Assembly: GCF_023206215.1 (NCBI RefSeq)
Contig: NZ_CP065800.1
Coordinates: forward strand, 248,001 to 312,000
Direction of reading: 5' to 3'
Source: Butyrivibrio fibrisolvens
GTDB taxonomy: Bacteria; Bacillota; Clostridia; Lachnospirales; Lachnospiraceae
Length of the DNA: 64,000 bases
The position numbers and the translations under genes were made by a program. Positions 42,908 through 51,323 of this stretch are shown one piece after another; the stretch's first letter is position 1; the number at the start of each line of letters is the position of its first letter. Under the pieces are notes generated by a model. The model was not told the DNA's origin and ran no database searches. It worked only from the letters and a program-made list of their open reading frames with translations.

Positions 42908-42927
42908 TATTTGTCGCACGTCAAATA
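42908..42927. repeat. 20-bp palindrome, copy 3 (degenerate)
   Basis: TATTTGTCGCACGTCAAATA differs from the other copies at two positions. Its start lies 45 bp from that of copy 2, so both could be bound on a similar helix face. Confidence 0.7.
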
Positions 42928-42989
42928 AAATTCATACACATGATATAAATACAAATTATAGTTGTACCCTAAGATTATGGAGTATTACG

Positions 42990-43059
42990 AATTGGTGTCG
43001 CGAGCTCCACCAATATCGAACCATTAGTCACTCGTTTTGCTCGCGACATGAGGTTAATT
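42990..43059 (+). promoter_or_regulatory. Repeated structured leader before the 43060 gene
   Basis: ATTGGTG pairs with CACCAAT, and GTCGCGAGC pairs with GCTCGCGAC further on, followed by ATGAGGTTAATT and the ATG. This is the same element as before murF, in the same orientation to its gene, with a few base changes (for example CTCGTTTTGC versus CTCGCTTTGC). Confidence 0.6.
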
Positions 43060-43884
43060 ATGGCTATCATTACAAAACGTAAAAAAATGAAAGCCTTTGA
43101 AATCATTGATGAAGAAAACAACTTATCTATTGGCACGTTACTATATTACAAAAAAGCCAACGACTTCTATATTGAACTTGTGGAAAAACTCGATGAATGG
43201 ACTGCTCCCCTCCTTCTTACAGCATACGTAAAATGCGGAATCTATACTATACCTCGTGATATCAGTAAATTATGGGTATGCGAAAGAATCATTCCTAGTA
43301 GCAGACAAAATATAGGATCAATCTTAACTACGCATAAGCTCAAAGCCTATGATGAAATGAAATTTCTCGAGCTATCAGAAGGCCGCTGCAGCCAGGACAG
43401 CCTGTATATCAAAAAAATAGATTCGCTTCCAGAATATGTACAAAAAAGAAATCTCCAAAACCTATCTGATTGTGTGGTTCTGGAGGATAATACAATTTTG
43501 TGTTTTTTCAATGATAATACTGCAAGGAAAATAGATTTAGCTAAGCTTGATCCGGTAGACGGGCTTGATAAGATACTCCAAAACAAAAAACTCTTTGAAT
43601 CCTGTAAAGTAGCTACCGGCGGATACGCTGCAACCTTTAATAACTCTATTGATATACCATCGCATATCCTCTATTCAAGTGGAAAAATCATCCCACTTGA
43701 GTACAAGGACTTTATTACTTTTGCCAAAAGAAACATTCTAGATACAACAAACGCTTGCGACGAATTAGAATGCTCCCGTCAGAATATATCTTATATGGTT
43801 AAGCAAAAGCAGCTAACGCCGGTTAAAGAAAATGTTAAGGGTAATCTTTACTTGAAAGGGGAAGTGCTAAAAAATAAATGGTAG
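43060..43884 (+). CDS. DUF2442-containing protein with C-terminal HTH
   Basis: A 274-residue protein. The N-terminal half has no recognised motif. Residues about 155-225 look like DUF2442: VVLEDNTILCFFNDNTARKIDLAKL, FESCKVATGGYAATFNNSIDIPSHILY. The last 45 residues form a helix-turn-helix (ACDELECSRQNISYMVKQKQLTPV). A DNA-binding role is likely; it is also the nearest candidate to bind the three palindromes upstream. The ATG at 43060 follows GAGGTTAATT; an earlier in-frame ATG at 43048 lies inside the leader. Confidence 0.75.
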   Translation: MAIITKRKKMKAFEIIDEENNLSIGTLLYYKKANDFYIELVEKLDEWTAPLLLTAYVKCGIYTIPRDISKLWVCERIIPSSRQNIGSILTTHKLKAYDEMKFLELSEGRCSQDSLYIKKIDSLPEYVQKRNLQNLSDCVVLEDNTILCFFNDNTARKIDLAKLDPVDGLDKILQNKKLFESCKVATGGYAATFNNSIDIPSHILYSSGKIIPLEYKDFITFAKRNILDTTNACDELECSRQNISYMVKQKQLTPVKENVKGNLYLKGEVLKNKW

Positions 43885-43897
43885 GATTAAAATTCCC

Positions 43898-44523
43898 TTA
43901 CATAGCTATAAACTCTTTACCTCTTGGCGTCTTCCTGCACCATGTCTTTAAAGCCTGCTCTTTAATGAATGTTACGAATCCATCTATCTTATCAGAATGA
44001 TCAAAGAGCCATAAAATATGTCTCTTTGTCTTCATCAAAGATAATGACCGGAGGAAGATCATTCCTTACAAATATAATCCACCTCTTCTTGAACATCTTC
44101 TGGTGGAACACCTACTGATAATCCGACTCCATAATAATTCTTTTTGTATTCACCAGGCCTTTCGCCCTTAGCCCATCTGGTCTCGTCGTAACAACCATGA
44201 GTAAGCTTCTCATGCATCTGTTTGATCAACCCTCCTGATAATGGCTCTTTAGCTATAAGTTTTTCCTTCAAAAACTCGTAGCAGATCTTCTGATTCTCAG
44301 TTTCAAAAAGAGCTTGTAAATCACCGGTATAGTTGATAACCTTACCGTTTTCAAAAATCTCCCTAGTATGATCAATTGAAACTCCAGCATCTTCTATTTT
44401 ATTGGAATGAAAAGCGAAAAAAATCTTAAAATTCGAAAGAACAGCTTCAAAATCAGAAGCTGTTCTAATCTTTTTATCATGCCATACCTTTACTATATCT
44501 GAATAAGTTATTGGTCCTGACAT
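43898..44523 (-). pseudogene. Fic family protein, core deleted and frameshifted
   Basis: The N-terminal part (44523-44059) reads as a Fic protein: HSNKIEDAGVSIDHTREIF (inhibitory-helix-like), LSGGLIKQMHEKLTHGCYD, and a PGEYKKNYYGVG block. It then stops after VDYICKE. The expected HPFxxGNGR catalytic motif is absent. Downstream, two more frames give the Fic C-terminus, NDLPPVIIFDEDKETYFMAL then DKIDGFVTFIKEQALKTW...FIAM, to a stop at 43898-43900. So about 50 central residues were deleted and a frameshift followed. AMPylation activity must be lost. Start at 44523 behind GGAGATAACG. Confidence 0.85.
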
Positions 44524-44636
44524 CGTTATCTCCATATAATAAAAATCCACATCACATCATTTGATTGTTTTGCAGATAAAAGATCTATGAAATGTATTCA
44601 ATGGTACTAAAACCTCTTCTATGTTCACAGTTCCTG

Positions 44637-45216
44637 ATACCATAAATTCATAAAATCAGTAGGCGTAAAAGCAGCCAAAGGTTCCATAGCAGCAGAAGCA
44701 TACTCAATGATAACTGAGATAATGCATCTGGATAATGGCTTTGACGACCTGTCAAACAAAGACCGCAAAAAGCAGCGTCAGCTTGTCCTTCAGGACAAAG
44801 TCGATGCCTATTTTGAGTGGGTAAAACTCAAGTACAGTCAAGTTACACACAATAGCACCATCGGCAAAGCTCTGGCTTACAGCTTAAATCAGGAAGAATA
44901 TCTCCGTATGTTTCTGACTGATGGAAAAATACCTATGGATAATAACTACGCAGAGCAGGCCATACGCCCCTTCACCATTGCCAGAAAGAACTTTGTACTG
45001 ATGGAATCCGATAAGGGAGCGAAGGCAAGTGCCATGATATTCAGCATTGCTGAAACAGCCAAAGCTAATGCCATAAACACCTACGAGTACTTCAACCTCT
45101 TGCTGTCAGAGATTCCAAAGCATCAGAATGATAAGGATACTAAATTCCTAGATGCCCTTCTTCCCTGGTCAAAAACTGTCCAAAAAAAATGCCCTAGCAG
45201 ATTTAAAAAGTCTTAA
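44637..45216 (+). mobile_element. IS66 family transposase remnant
   Basis: An open stretch from about 44637, without a proper start, gives the C-terminal ~190 residues of an IS66 transposase: VDAYFEWVK, HNSTIGKALAYSLNQEEYL, DNNYAEQAIRPFTIARKNFV, AKASAMIFSIAETAKAN and PKHQNDKDTKFLDALLPWS. The catalytic first part and the accessory genes are missing, so it cannot move alone. It shows past insertion next to the broken Fic gene. Confidence 0.88.
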
Positions 45217-45242
45217 ATTTTCAAAGTTCATAAATCTATATC

Positions 45243-45271
45243 CAAATCCCTGCAGAAATGTGGGGATTTTT
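45243..45271 (+). terminator. Hairpin after the IS66 remnant
   Basis: AAATCCC pairs with GGGGATTT around an 11-nt loop, followed on the plus strand by TTTTTG. On the minus strand it also lies after the small ORFs. Confidence 0.55.
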
Positions 45272-45320
45272 GATATCCAGTACTCATGGATGAGGACTTA
45301 CCTTGGACAAAATAAAATAC

Positions 45321-45395
45321 TTATTCCTCTGAGTTCTTGCAAATACTAATTATGGTAACGATGATACTGATAATCGTCATCACAATCTCAATCAT
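45321..45395 (-). CDS. Small hydrophobic peptide, holin-like-toxin type (tentative)
   Basis: A 24-residue reading frame beginning MIEIVMTIISIIVTIISICK and ending NSEE: one membrane helix and a charged tail, like small type I or holin-like toxins. Its ATG overlaps the stop of a 9-codon upstream ORF (TGATG), which could let ribosomes restart. Reading upstream in the same frame, without an ATG, continues as GKSEARAIL, so a one-base deletion in an originally ~35-residue peptide is also possible. Too small to be sure of by sequence alone. Confidence 0.35.
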   Translation of the reverse strand: MIEIVMTIISIIVTIISICKNSEE

Positions 45396-45424
45396 CAAGA
45401 TAGCTCTAGCTTCAGATTTCCCAT
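45395..45424 (-). CDS. 9-residue upstream ORF with strong RBS
   Basis: ATG at 45424 has AGGAGGG (45432-45438) at good spacing and encodes MGNLKLELS. Its stop overlaps the start of the hydrophobic ORF. It may be a coupling leader or the start of a frameshifted gene. Confidence 0.35.
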   Translation of the reverse strand: MGNLKLELS

Positions 45425-45513
45425 ATAGTATCCCTCCTATAACACATGAGAGTTCTCAGGTCATCCCTGGCAAAATAGCCAACCGCCCACCGAAAATGGT
45501 AGCACCATTGGTT

Positions 45514-45534
45514 ATTATAGCAAACATTTGTTCG
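45514..45534 (-). promoter_or_regulatory. LexA (SOS) box over a -10 element
   Basis: On the minus strand CGAACAAATGTTTG (45521-45534) matches the Gram-positive LexA box CGAACRNRYGTTYC at 13 of 14 positions, directly followed by CTATAAT (-10 TATAAT, 45514-45519). The -35 is weak. The transcript would start near 45507 and has an early AATGGT/ACCATT hairpin. The rest of the gap 45217-45625 shows nothing else. Confidence 0.55.
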
Positions 45535-45625
45535 ATTTGCTATGATTCTTATTTTGCGCTATCATTTTAAGTGCTATCATTTTAATAATCAGGATTATCT
45601 ATATTGTATTAATCTACATTTATTA

Positions 45626-46702
45626 TTAGCGGCATATACGCTGCTTGCGTCTCAGCACAGTACATATACTACTGTAAGGTTTGAATATATAATCTCTTAT
45701 CCCATAATGCTTAATAGTTTTCACTAGCGCCGCAATTAAAACCAAAGTAATAGTAACATTCAAGAAAAGGCTAATTATTCCGTTACTGCATATTCTAGAA
45801 AGTAATAGTCTAAGCAATGTTATCAAATACTGGTGCAAAAGATATATTTCCAGACTAATAAGGCCAAGTTTTCTAAACACTCCCACATTTCCGATACTAT
45901 ACCACTTGCAAAAATATATAATTCCCAACGATAATCCAACTGCCATAATAACATGAATAAATCTCTGATTATCAGGCCGTTCTGTTTGAGCCATTGCAAA
46001 ATATAACGTTATAACTGAGGCAATAAAAAATATATATATAAGAGACTTTTTTAATAGAAAATGCTCTGGTTCTTCTTTCATCACTATACCAATATAAAAA
46101 TACAGCTCATATTTCATTATTCGTGCCAATAACGAAGCTATCATCGTATCGCGAGGAACAAAATCTGAGAACATGCAAAGCAGCACAAATGCAACTATAA
46201 AAACAGTGCTTTTATAAACATTTGTCAGCTTAACCAAATAAATATTTATAAAATAAAGGACAATCAAAACATGTAGATACCAGAGATGCCCGATGGGTTT
46301 TATGAAAATATACAGAATGCTATCGAAAGATATCGGTTCCAAAACATCATTTGAAAACATAATTTTTGAAAAGAAAGCCAGAAAGCTCATTAGAAAATAT
46401 AATATGCCCAAATCCAATACATGATTTTTCAATTTTACTTCACGAACTCTTTTTTCACTAAAAAAAACATAGCAATACACATACCCAGAGATCATCATTA
46501 GTAATGGCATATGAAACGCATACGTTATCTTGTAAACAAGTTCATACAAAGAATAATATTCTGGATAACTATCAAATTTCATGTATCGCTCTGCTATATG
46601 CGCAAAAACAACCAGGAATATCGCGATACCTCTAACGCAATCAATATAATCCAATCTAGCTAGTTTTTTCTCATTTTTTTCCATAGTCTTTGTATATTCC
46701 AT
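45626..46702 (-). CDS. Acyltransferase 3 family membrane protein
   Basis: A 358-residue polytopic protein with about 10 membrane segments. The N-terminus RLDYIDCVRGIAIFLVVFAHI is the conserved Acyl_transf_3 start (R-G near the first helix, then H), and LWYLHVLIVLYFINIYLVK is typical of the middle. It O-acylates sugars of the polysaccharide, usually with acetyl, in the membrane. It is the last gene of the exopolysaccharide locus in this window. Weak ribosome binding site; an alternative ATG is at 46684. Confidence 0.9.
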   Translation of the reverse strand: MEYTKTMEKNEKKLARLDYIDCVRGIAIFLVVFAHIAERYMKFDSYPEYYSLYELVYKITYAFHMPLLMMISGYVYCYVFFSEKRVREVKLKNHVLDLGILYFLMSFLAFFSKIMFSNDVLEPISFDSILYIFIKPIGHLWYLHVLIVLYFINIYLVKLTNVYKSTVFIVAFVLLCMFSDFVPRDTMIASLLARIMKYELYFYIGIVMKEEPEHFLLKKSLIYIFFIASVITLYFAMAQTERPDNQRFIHVIMAVGLSLGIIYFCKWYSIGNVGVFRKLGLISLEIYLLHQYLITLLRLLLSRICSNGIISLFLNVTITLVLIAALVKTIKHYGIRDYIFKPYSSICTVLRRKQRICR

Positions 46703-46715
46703 TTTTATCTTTAGA

Positions 46716-48104
46716 TTACAATTGTCGATAACTTCTGCTTCTCCAAAACCTAACTACTCCAACTACCAAAACGGCTGAAATGATTAAATATAGCAAAACA
46801 GCTTCCCAATAATATCCATTCATATATAGGAACATTTGCATTACCATTCCAAATAAAACCGTCAGCAGTTCCGCCCAATTAATCCTTATCTTTATGAAAG
46901 CCCTAGTATCAAATATTCTAAATACTCCCTGCGCAAAAAAACAAATAATACTCGATATACATGCTCCGAGAATTCCCAATTGCGGCACCAAAATCACACA
47001 CATAAAAACATTAACTATAGCCCCTATCAAAACACTAATAATAATCCTTTTTGTTCTTTTAAATACTGTATACAAGACCTTAAAATAGCAAAAAAAGCAA
47101 TCAACAATAGCACCTAATATAATTACAGGCAAGAAAACTACAGCAGAATAGAAATCACCGTGAAGTGTTATCCTTGCTATAACTTTGTACAGCATCATAA
47201 CAGCACCGCCAAAAATAAAAACTACAGCCAGATATATTTTTAATATATCGTCAAAATACTCATTACTGCCTTTTTGATCATATTGTTTTGCTCCATTTAA
47301 TTGAAATGCCATAAAAAAAGCTTGTTGTATCATATTGATAATCGTCGCAATCTTCATCGCAGCCAAGTATATTCCGGCATTTCCAACTCCCGAAAAAATA
47401 GAAATCGCATATCTACCGGACATGTTTGTAATCCAATATCCTGTATTATAAATGATCAAAGGAGTGCTATATTTGAGCATCTTTCTATATATCTCTTTAT
47501 CAATTGGCCAGATTGTTATAACCATCTTCTCTTCGATGCCAAATAACAAGAAGATTGATGTAACCATATATGCCAATGCTATAGATGCCAAGTATCCCCT
47601 CGCTTCAAAACCTAATAGTACCAAAAAAACACTACTAAATAAGAATAGTGAAAATGCATTAATCACCCCGCTTAATGCATAATAAACGCTTTTCCCTTTT
47701 CCTCTAATGTAATAGGCCAAGATCATTTTTAGCGAATATAAATAAACTATCACAAACAAGTAAACTATAGCCCAATCTTTGCTTATCAGCCAAAAAGCAA
47801 TTACTGCGACTCCACATATTATCGCACTCCTCATCAATAGACTAATTGCCGAATTAAGGAAAGCAGAATTATTCTCATTAACAGAGAATCTAAAAACAGA
47901 ATCATAAATACATAAAGTAGCAAACGGTAATAATAATTCGGAAAAATTGTTAATTAATTCTCCACTTCCATATGCATCTGTAGACATATAAGCAGTGAAC
48001 AATGGTAATAAAAAAAATTGAACTGCCTTAGCTAACACATTCCCAATTAAAAAAACTAAGACATCAAATGTAATTCCCTTGCTCTTACTAAAATTCTTAT
48101 CCAT
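46716..48104 (-). CDS. Oligosaccharide flippase (Wzx-type, MOP superfamily)
   Basis: A 462-residue protein with 12-14 membrane segments. The N-terminus has GITFDVLVFLIGNVLAKAVQFFLLPLFTAYMSTDAYGSGELI, the characteristic Wzx start, and central IYLAAMKIATIINMIQQAFFMAFQL. It moves lipid-linked repeat units across the membrane. ATG at 48104 is chosen; it overlaps the radical SAM stop by 8 bp. The upstream extension from 48170 lies within that gene. Confidence 0.9.
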   Translation of the reverse strand: MDKNFSKSKGITFDVLVFLIGNVLAKAVQFFLLPLFTAYMSTDAYGSGELINNFSELLLPFATLCIYDSVFRFSVNENNSAFLNSAISLLMRSAIICGVAVIAFWLISKDWAIVYLFVIVYLYSLKMILAYYIRGKGKSVYYALSGVINAFSLFLFSSVFLVLLGFEARGYLASIALAYMVTSIFLLFGIEEKMVITIWPIDKEIYRKMLKYSTPLIIYNTGYWITNMSGRYAISIFSGVGNAGIYLAAMKIATIINMIQQAFFMAFQLNGAKQYDQKGSNEYFDDILKIYLAVVFIFGGAVMMLYKVIARITLHGDFYSAVVFLPVIILGAIVDCFFCYFKVLYTVFKRTKRIIISVLIGAIVNVFMCVILVPQLGILGACISSIICFFAQGVFRIFDTRAFIKIRINWAELLTVLFGMVMQMFLYMNGYYWEAVLLYLIISAVLVVGVVRFWRSRSYRQL

Positions 48105-49221
48105 TTTTCTTTCTCTTAAGATATCTTTCAACCCGCTCCCAGCTTTCTTTTGGTTTACCCAAGATGCCACCTATAGCGTAGTAGTAATAGAGAATATTCT
48201 TTATTTTTTTGCTAACTAAACTATACTGTTCGTTACAATCATACAATTTTGTGCAGAAAAACTCCTTGCATTCGCCAACAATCCACTCACTTCCATCTGA
48301 GCATTTTTTATTTCTAATCTCGTTGTAATATGGTGTCTTTTTCTCTGGAATAATTCCCCAGGCCATATGGGCATGCGCATTTACACAATAAGGCAATTTG
48401 CAATGTCCTCCGATAGGAATACTCTTAAGTTTTTCTTCTGGATTTTCATATATATTTTGAATAACAGGCTGCCAATAACACCCTTGAACGTCACCAGAAT
48501 ACAAGTTAACAAAATAGCTCCAATCGCCGGCATAACAAAAACTTCGATTCTTTTTCCCTAAGATATCCATCTTAAAATCAAACATTTTTGATTCAAAGCT
48601 CCCCCATATACATCTATATTCTGCTTCAGGGTGCTTTGATAATAAAGGTTTAGAATTTATACTATCATTTCTACCTACCGTTAGATGGCAGTACGCTCCT
48701 ACCTGTTCTATACAGATCTTTTTAATACTGTCTATTTCATTTTCCAGATCATCATTCGGCATAAGTTCTATAGTAAATGACGATCCAGAACTTTTTTTTT
48801 TTTTAACATTATTCCAAAACACTTCCAAAAGGTTCTTGTTTACTAGTTCTGTATAATGAAATGAAATCTTAAAAAACAGATGAGCAAGATTATCGCAATT
48901 CTTATCTAGTATTCTATCAATAGCATTTGTAAGCACTCCATTAGTTACTATCTCCACAAAGTGGCCTTCATCCAAAAAAGCCTTTACTAGCAGTTCCACA
49001 TCGGGATGTAGCAATGTTTCACCATTCGCAGTAAGGTTTATAAGGCATGTTCCCTCCAATCTTTCTCTTGAAAAACACTTTCTAATATAGTCATAAGAAT
49101 ATTCAAGCTTTTTCGGTTTTTCCCATCTATCACTTTGCGTAATATAACAATATGAACAACGTAAGTTACAAGTATTATTTGGTAAATAACATAAAATTAG
49201 CTTCTTAATTACTTGACTCAT
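48097..49221 (-). CDS. Radical SAM protein in the exopolysaccharide locus (first)
   Basis: A 374-residue radical SAM enzyme. Cluster motif C18-x3-C22-x2-C25 (NNTCNLRCSYCY). Later conserved blocks: CLINLTANGETLLHPDVELLVKAF (GGE-like region as NGET) and FVEIVTNGVLT. In the C-terminal third several Cys occur (CIWGSFE, FCYAGDW, CYW, GHCKLPYCVN, CKEFFC), which suggests an auxiliary-cluster SPASM-like region. It overlaps the pyruvyl transferase stop by 4 bp. Its substrate in polysaccharide synthesis is unknown. Confidence 0.85.
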   Translation of the reverse strand: MSQVIKKLILCYLPNNTCNLRCSYCYITQSDRWEKPKKLEYSYDYIRKCFSRERLEGTCLINLTANGETLLHPDVELLVKAFLDEGHFVEIVTNGVLTNAIDRILDKNCDNLAHLFFKISFHYTELVNKNLLEVFWNNVKKKKSSGSSFTIELMPNDDLENEIDSIKKICIEQVGAYCHLTVGRNDSINSKPLLSKHPEAEYRCIWGSFESKMFDFKMDILGKKNRSFCYAGDWSYFVNLYSGDVQGCYWQPVIQNIYENPEEKLKSIPIGGHCKLPYCVNAHAHMAWGIIPEKKTPYYNEIRNKKCSDGSEWIVGECKEFFCTKLYDCNEQYSLVSKKIKNILYYYYAIGGILGKPKESWERVERYLKRKKNG

Positions 49222-50279
49222 ACTATTTGCCTCATATCGTCAAATCTTGAACGCAATAAATCTAAGTCAAAAGAATCCGGTATTTTAAGCGTATTTATCA
49301 TATTCTCAATATCCATTTCTGATACCTTGTTCTTTTCAACAAAACAAATCCACTTAAAGTTTCCCAACCATTCGTCGTATATCCCCCTTACCTTATGAGT
49401 TTTATTATCAATGGCTATGCACGGAATACCGAGAATTGCAGAAAGAATCATTGCATGTAACCTATCAGTAATAACACAATTACATTTTAAAAAATCCCTA
49501 ACAACCTTGCTAATCGCTTGTTTTCTATCTGCCAAGTGAACTCTATGTGGGTAAATGGTGTTTACTTTACGTATTTCATAATTATGTTGTTTTAACTGAT
49601 CACTTATATTACAGTCCACATCTTTCTCTCTGTCATTTCTCAGACAAACCCCTACAACATTGCTGTTTTTCTTTCTTTCCAACATATCATCAAAATTTTC
49701 AAAAAACGCAATGTCTGGGAACAAATATACATTTACGCCGACATAATTATTCTTAGCATAGTCATATGTTGTTCGTTCTCTTGCGCAGAAATACAAGTCA
49801 CTCTTATTTGACAAAACTTCTTTTTCACGTTTTTTCAATGTGCTCTCTAAGCTGTCATCATAATAAACAGTTTGTGGAAACACTACTATTCGCTTGTTTT
49901 CAAACACTTTGATCATATTCAAAAAGTTGTTTTCATCTTCTGGCCATAAATTCCCAAGCCATCCACCTCCACTTATATACACTGTCCCTATATAATCAAT
50001 TTTGTTTTGAATTCTCCCCTTAAAATACACAAAAGCTTCCATCGGAATTTCTATTACTTCTTTTTGACATCTAAGTAAAAATTGTTTTTCAGCTTCCGCA
50101 ATAATATGATCCCCAATATTCTGATGCAAAGGTGTTCCAACTAAAACATCAACAACACCGCTTTGTCCAATATTATTTATTCTATTTTTTAAAGTCCAAA
50201 AATCTTTTCCCATTTTAAGAAAAGCCTGGCATCTTTTTGGCAGTATCTTTTTTAGATTACTTTTAATTATCTTTATCAT
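49218..50279 (-). CDS. Polysaccharide pyruvyl transferase family protein
   Basis: A 353-residue PS_pyruv_trans protein. Blocks: VVDVLVGTPLHQNIGDHIIAEAEKQFL (about 42-68), VYISGGGWLGNLWPED, VVFPQTVYYDD, LYFCARERTTYDYAKNNY, VCLRNDREKDV, and CVITDRLHAMILSAILGIPCIAIDN near the C-terminus. It adds pyruvate from phosphoenolpyruvate to a sugar of the repeat unit, giving an acidic polymer. It overlaps the SGNH gene by 17 bp. Confidence 0.92.
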   Translation of the reverse strand: MIKIIKSNLKKILPKRCQAFLKMGKDFWTLKNRINNIGQSGVVDVLVGTPLHQNIGDHIIAEAEKQFLLRCQKEVIEIPMEAFVYFKGRIQNKIDYIGTVYISGGGWLGNLWPEDENNFLNMIKVFENKRIVVFPQTVYYDDSLESTLKKREKEVLSNKSDLYFCARERTTYDYAKNNYVGVNVYLFPDIAFFENFDDMLERKKNSNVVGVCLRNDREKDVDCNISDQLKQHNYEIRKVNTIYPHRVHLADRKQAISKVVRDFLKCNCVITDRLHAMILSAILGIPCIAIDNKTHKVRGIYDEWLGNFKWICFVEKNKVSEMDIENMINTLKIPDSFDLDLLRSRFDDMRQIV

Positions 50280-51309
50280 TCCATCCCCTTAGTATGCTTA
50301 TCACTTGCCTGGCAAGATAATCCATTCCATCGTCATTAGGATGTCTATCATCAGCAAGTAGCTTTCGTCTCTCATCGATAGAACTACTACCCGCATTTAT
50401 GTGAAATAATGCTTTATCACCCATTTCTCTTCCGTATCCAATTGTTCTTTTTATTATTTCTTCTCGTCTCCGTGCTTCAGATTCAGAAACTGATATTCCA
50501 TACGACAGCCTTGAAATAATAATAATAGGTGTCTCTGGATTCTCTTTTCTGATTGTTTTATAAAACTCCAAATGCCTTTCAGTTAACTCTTTTTCATCAG
50601 AATTATGATCATATTCGATTACATAGTAGTCTGCATGTTTTAAAGCCAAGAATTCAGCTAATTCACGTTCGCCCCTAGCGCCCTCAGAAAACCCAAAATT
50701 CAAAACATTCAAATCCATGGCTATGGCTATTTTTGAAACATAACTACTACTCGTCGCACTAGCTGCACAGCCTTGAGTTATACTCGATCCATAAAACAAT
50801 ATGTTCTTTCTATGGATAGATACCTTTTTTATTTCTTTTGGTGCCACTAATGATATCCTGTCTATTTTCGCGAACGAAGGTAAAAAAATAGCTATTTCAT
50901 TGGGATCAGCGCTATCTATTGGTACTCTCTTTTGTATAAATAGTCCATGCGGATTCTTAGGTGCTATTTCCGCGAGTTTCTCATACTTTCCCTTATCTAC
51001 TCTAAATATGCTCAACGCACTTGTAGCCTTAGGTGACATATTTTTAATGAAACATCTTTTACTATATATAACTGCAATATCAAAATAATTACCCTCAAAT
51101 ATAAATCGCAATATTTTGCCTGCAGGATACTGCTTATTCTTAGAAATCTTCTTATTAGCATTCGGAGTATAATCTCCTAATTCTCGTTCATACGAATTTT
51201 CTAGTGCAAGATATTTTTTTCCATTATCATAAATATCGAAATACAGTAGCCTAATCTTTATTTTTTCTAAATTCTGTATCACTCTATTTAGAATAACCCT
51301 TATATTCAT
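50263..51309 (-). CDS. SGNH/GDSL hydrolase family protein
   Basis: A 348-residue protein. An N-terminal beta-rich domain (about 1-165) precedes an SGNH domain: ILFYGSSITQGCAAS (catalytic Ser; the GDS block is GSS), YVIEYDHNSDEKEL (Asn block) and DDRHPNDDGMDYLARQVI (catalytic Asp/His). No signal peptide is seen, so it may act in the cytoplasm. It may remove acetyl groups from, or add them to, repeat-unit sugars. Start 51309 chosen, with AGGG 9 nt upstream. Confidence 0.85.
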   Translation of the reverse strand: MNIRVILNRVIQNLEKIKIRLLYFDIYDNGKKYLALENSYERELGDYTPNANKKISKNKQYPAGKILRFIFEGNYFDIAVIYSKRCFIKNMSPKATSALSIFRVDKGKYEKLAEIAPKNPHGLFIQKRVPIDSADPNEIAIFLPSFAKIDRISLVAPKEIKKVSIHRKNILFYGSSITQGCAASATSSSYVSKIAIAMDLNVLNFGFSEGARGERELAEFLALKHADYYVIEYDHNSDEKELTERHLEFYKTIRKENPETPIIIISRLSYGISVSESEARRREEIIKRTIGYGREMGDKALFHINAGSSSIDERRKLLADDRHPNDDGMDYLARQVISILRGWNDKDN

Positions 51310-51323
51310 ATGTATTATCCCTA

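Noticed and set aside
44637..45216. A complete IS66 element.
   Set aside because: Only the C-terminal transposase part remains; no accessory genes and no terminal inverted repeats could be identified.
45337..45570. A plus-strand hydrophobic frame of 77 codons.
   Set aside because: No ribosome binding site; the hydrophobicity is the complement of Ile/Val-rich codons of the minus-strand small ORF, which has an RBS and promoter.
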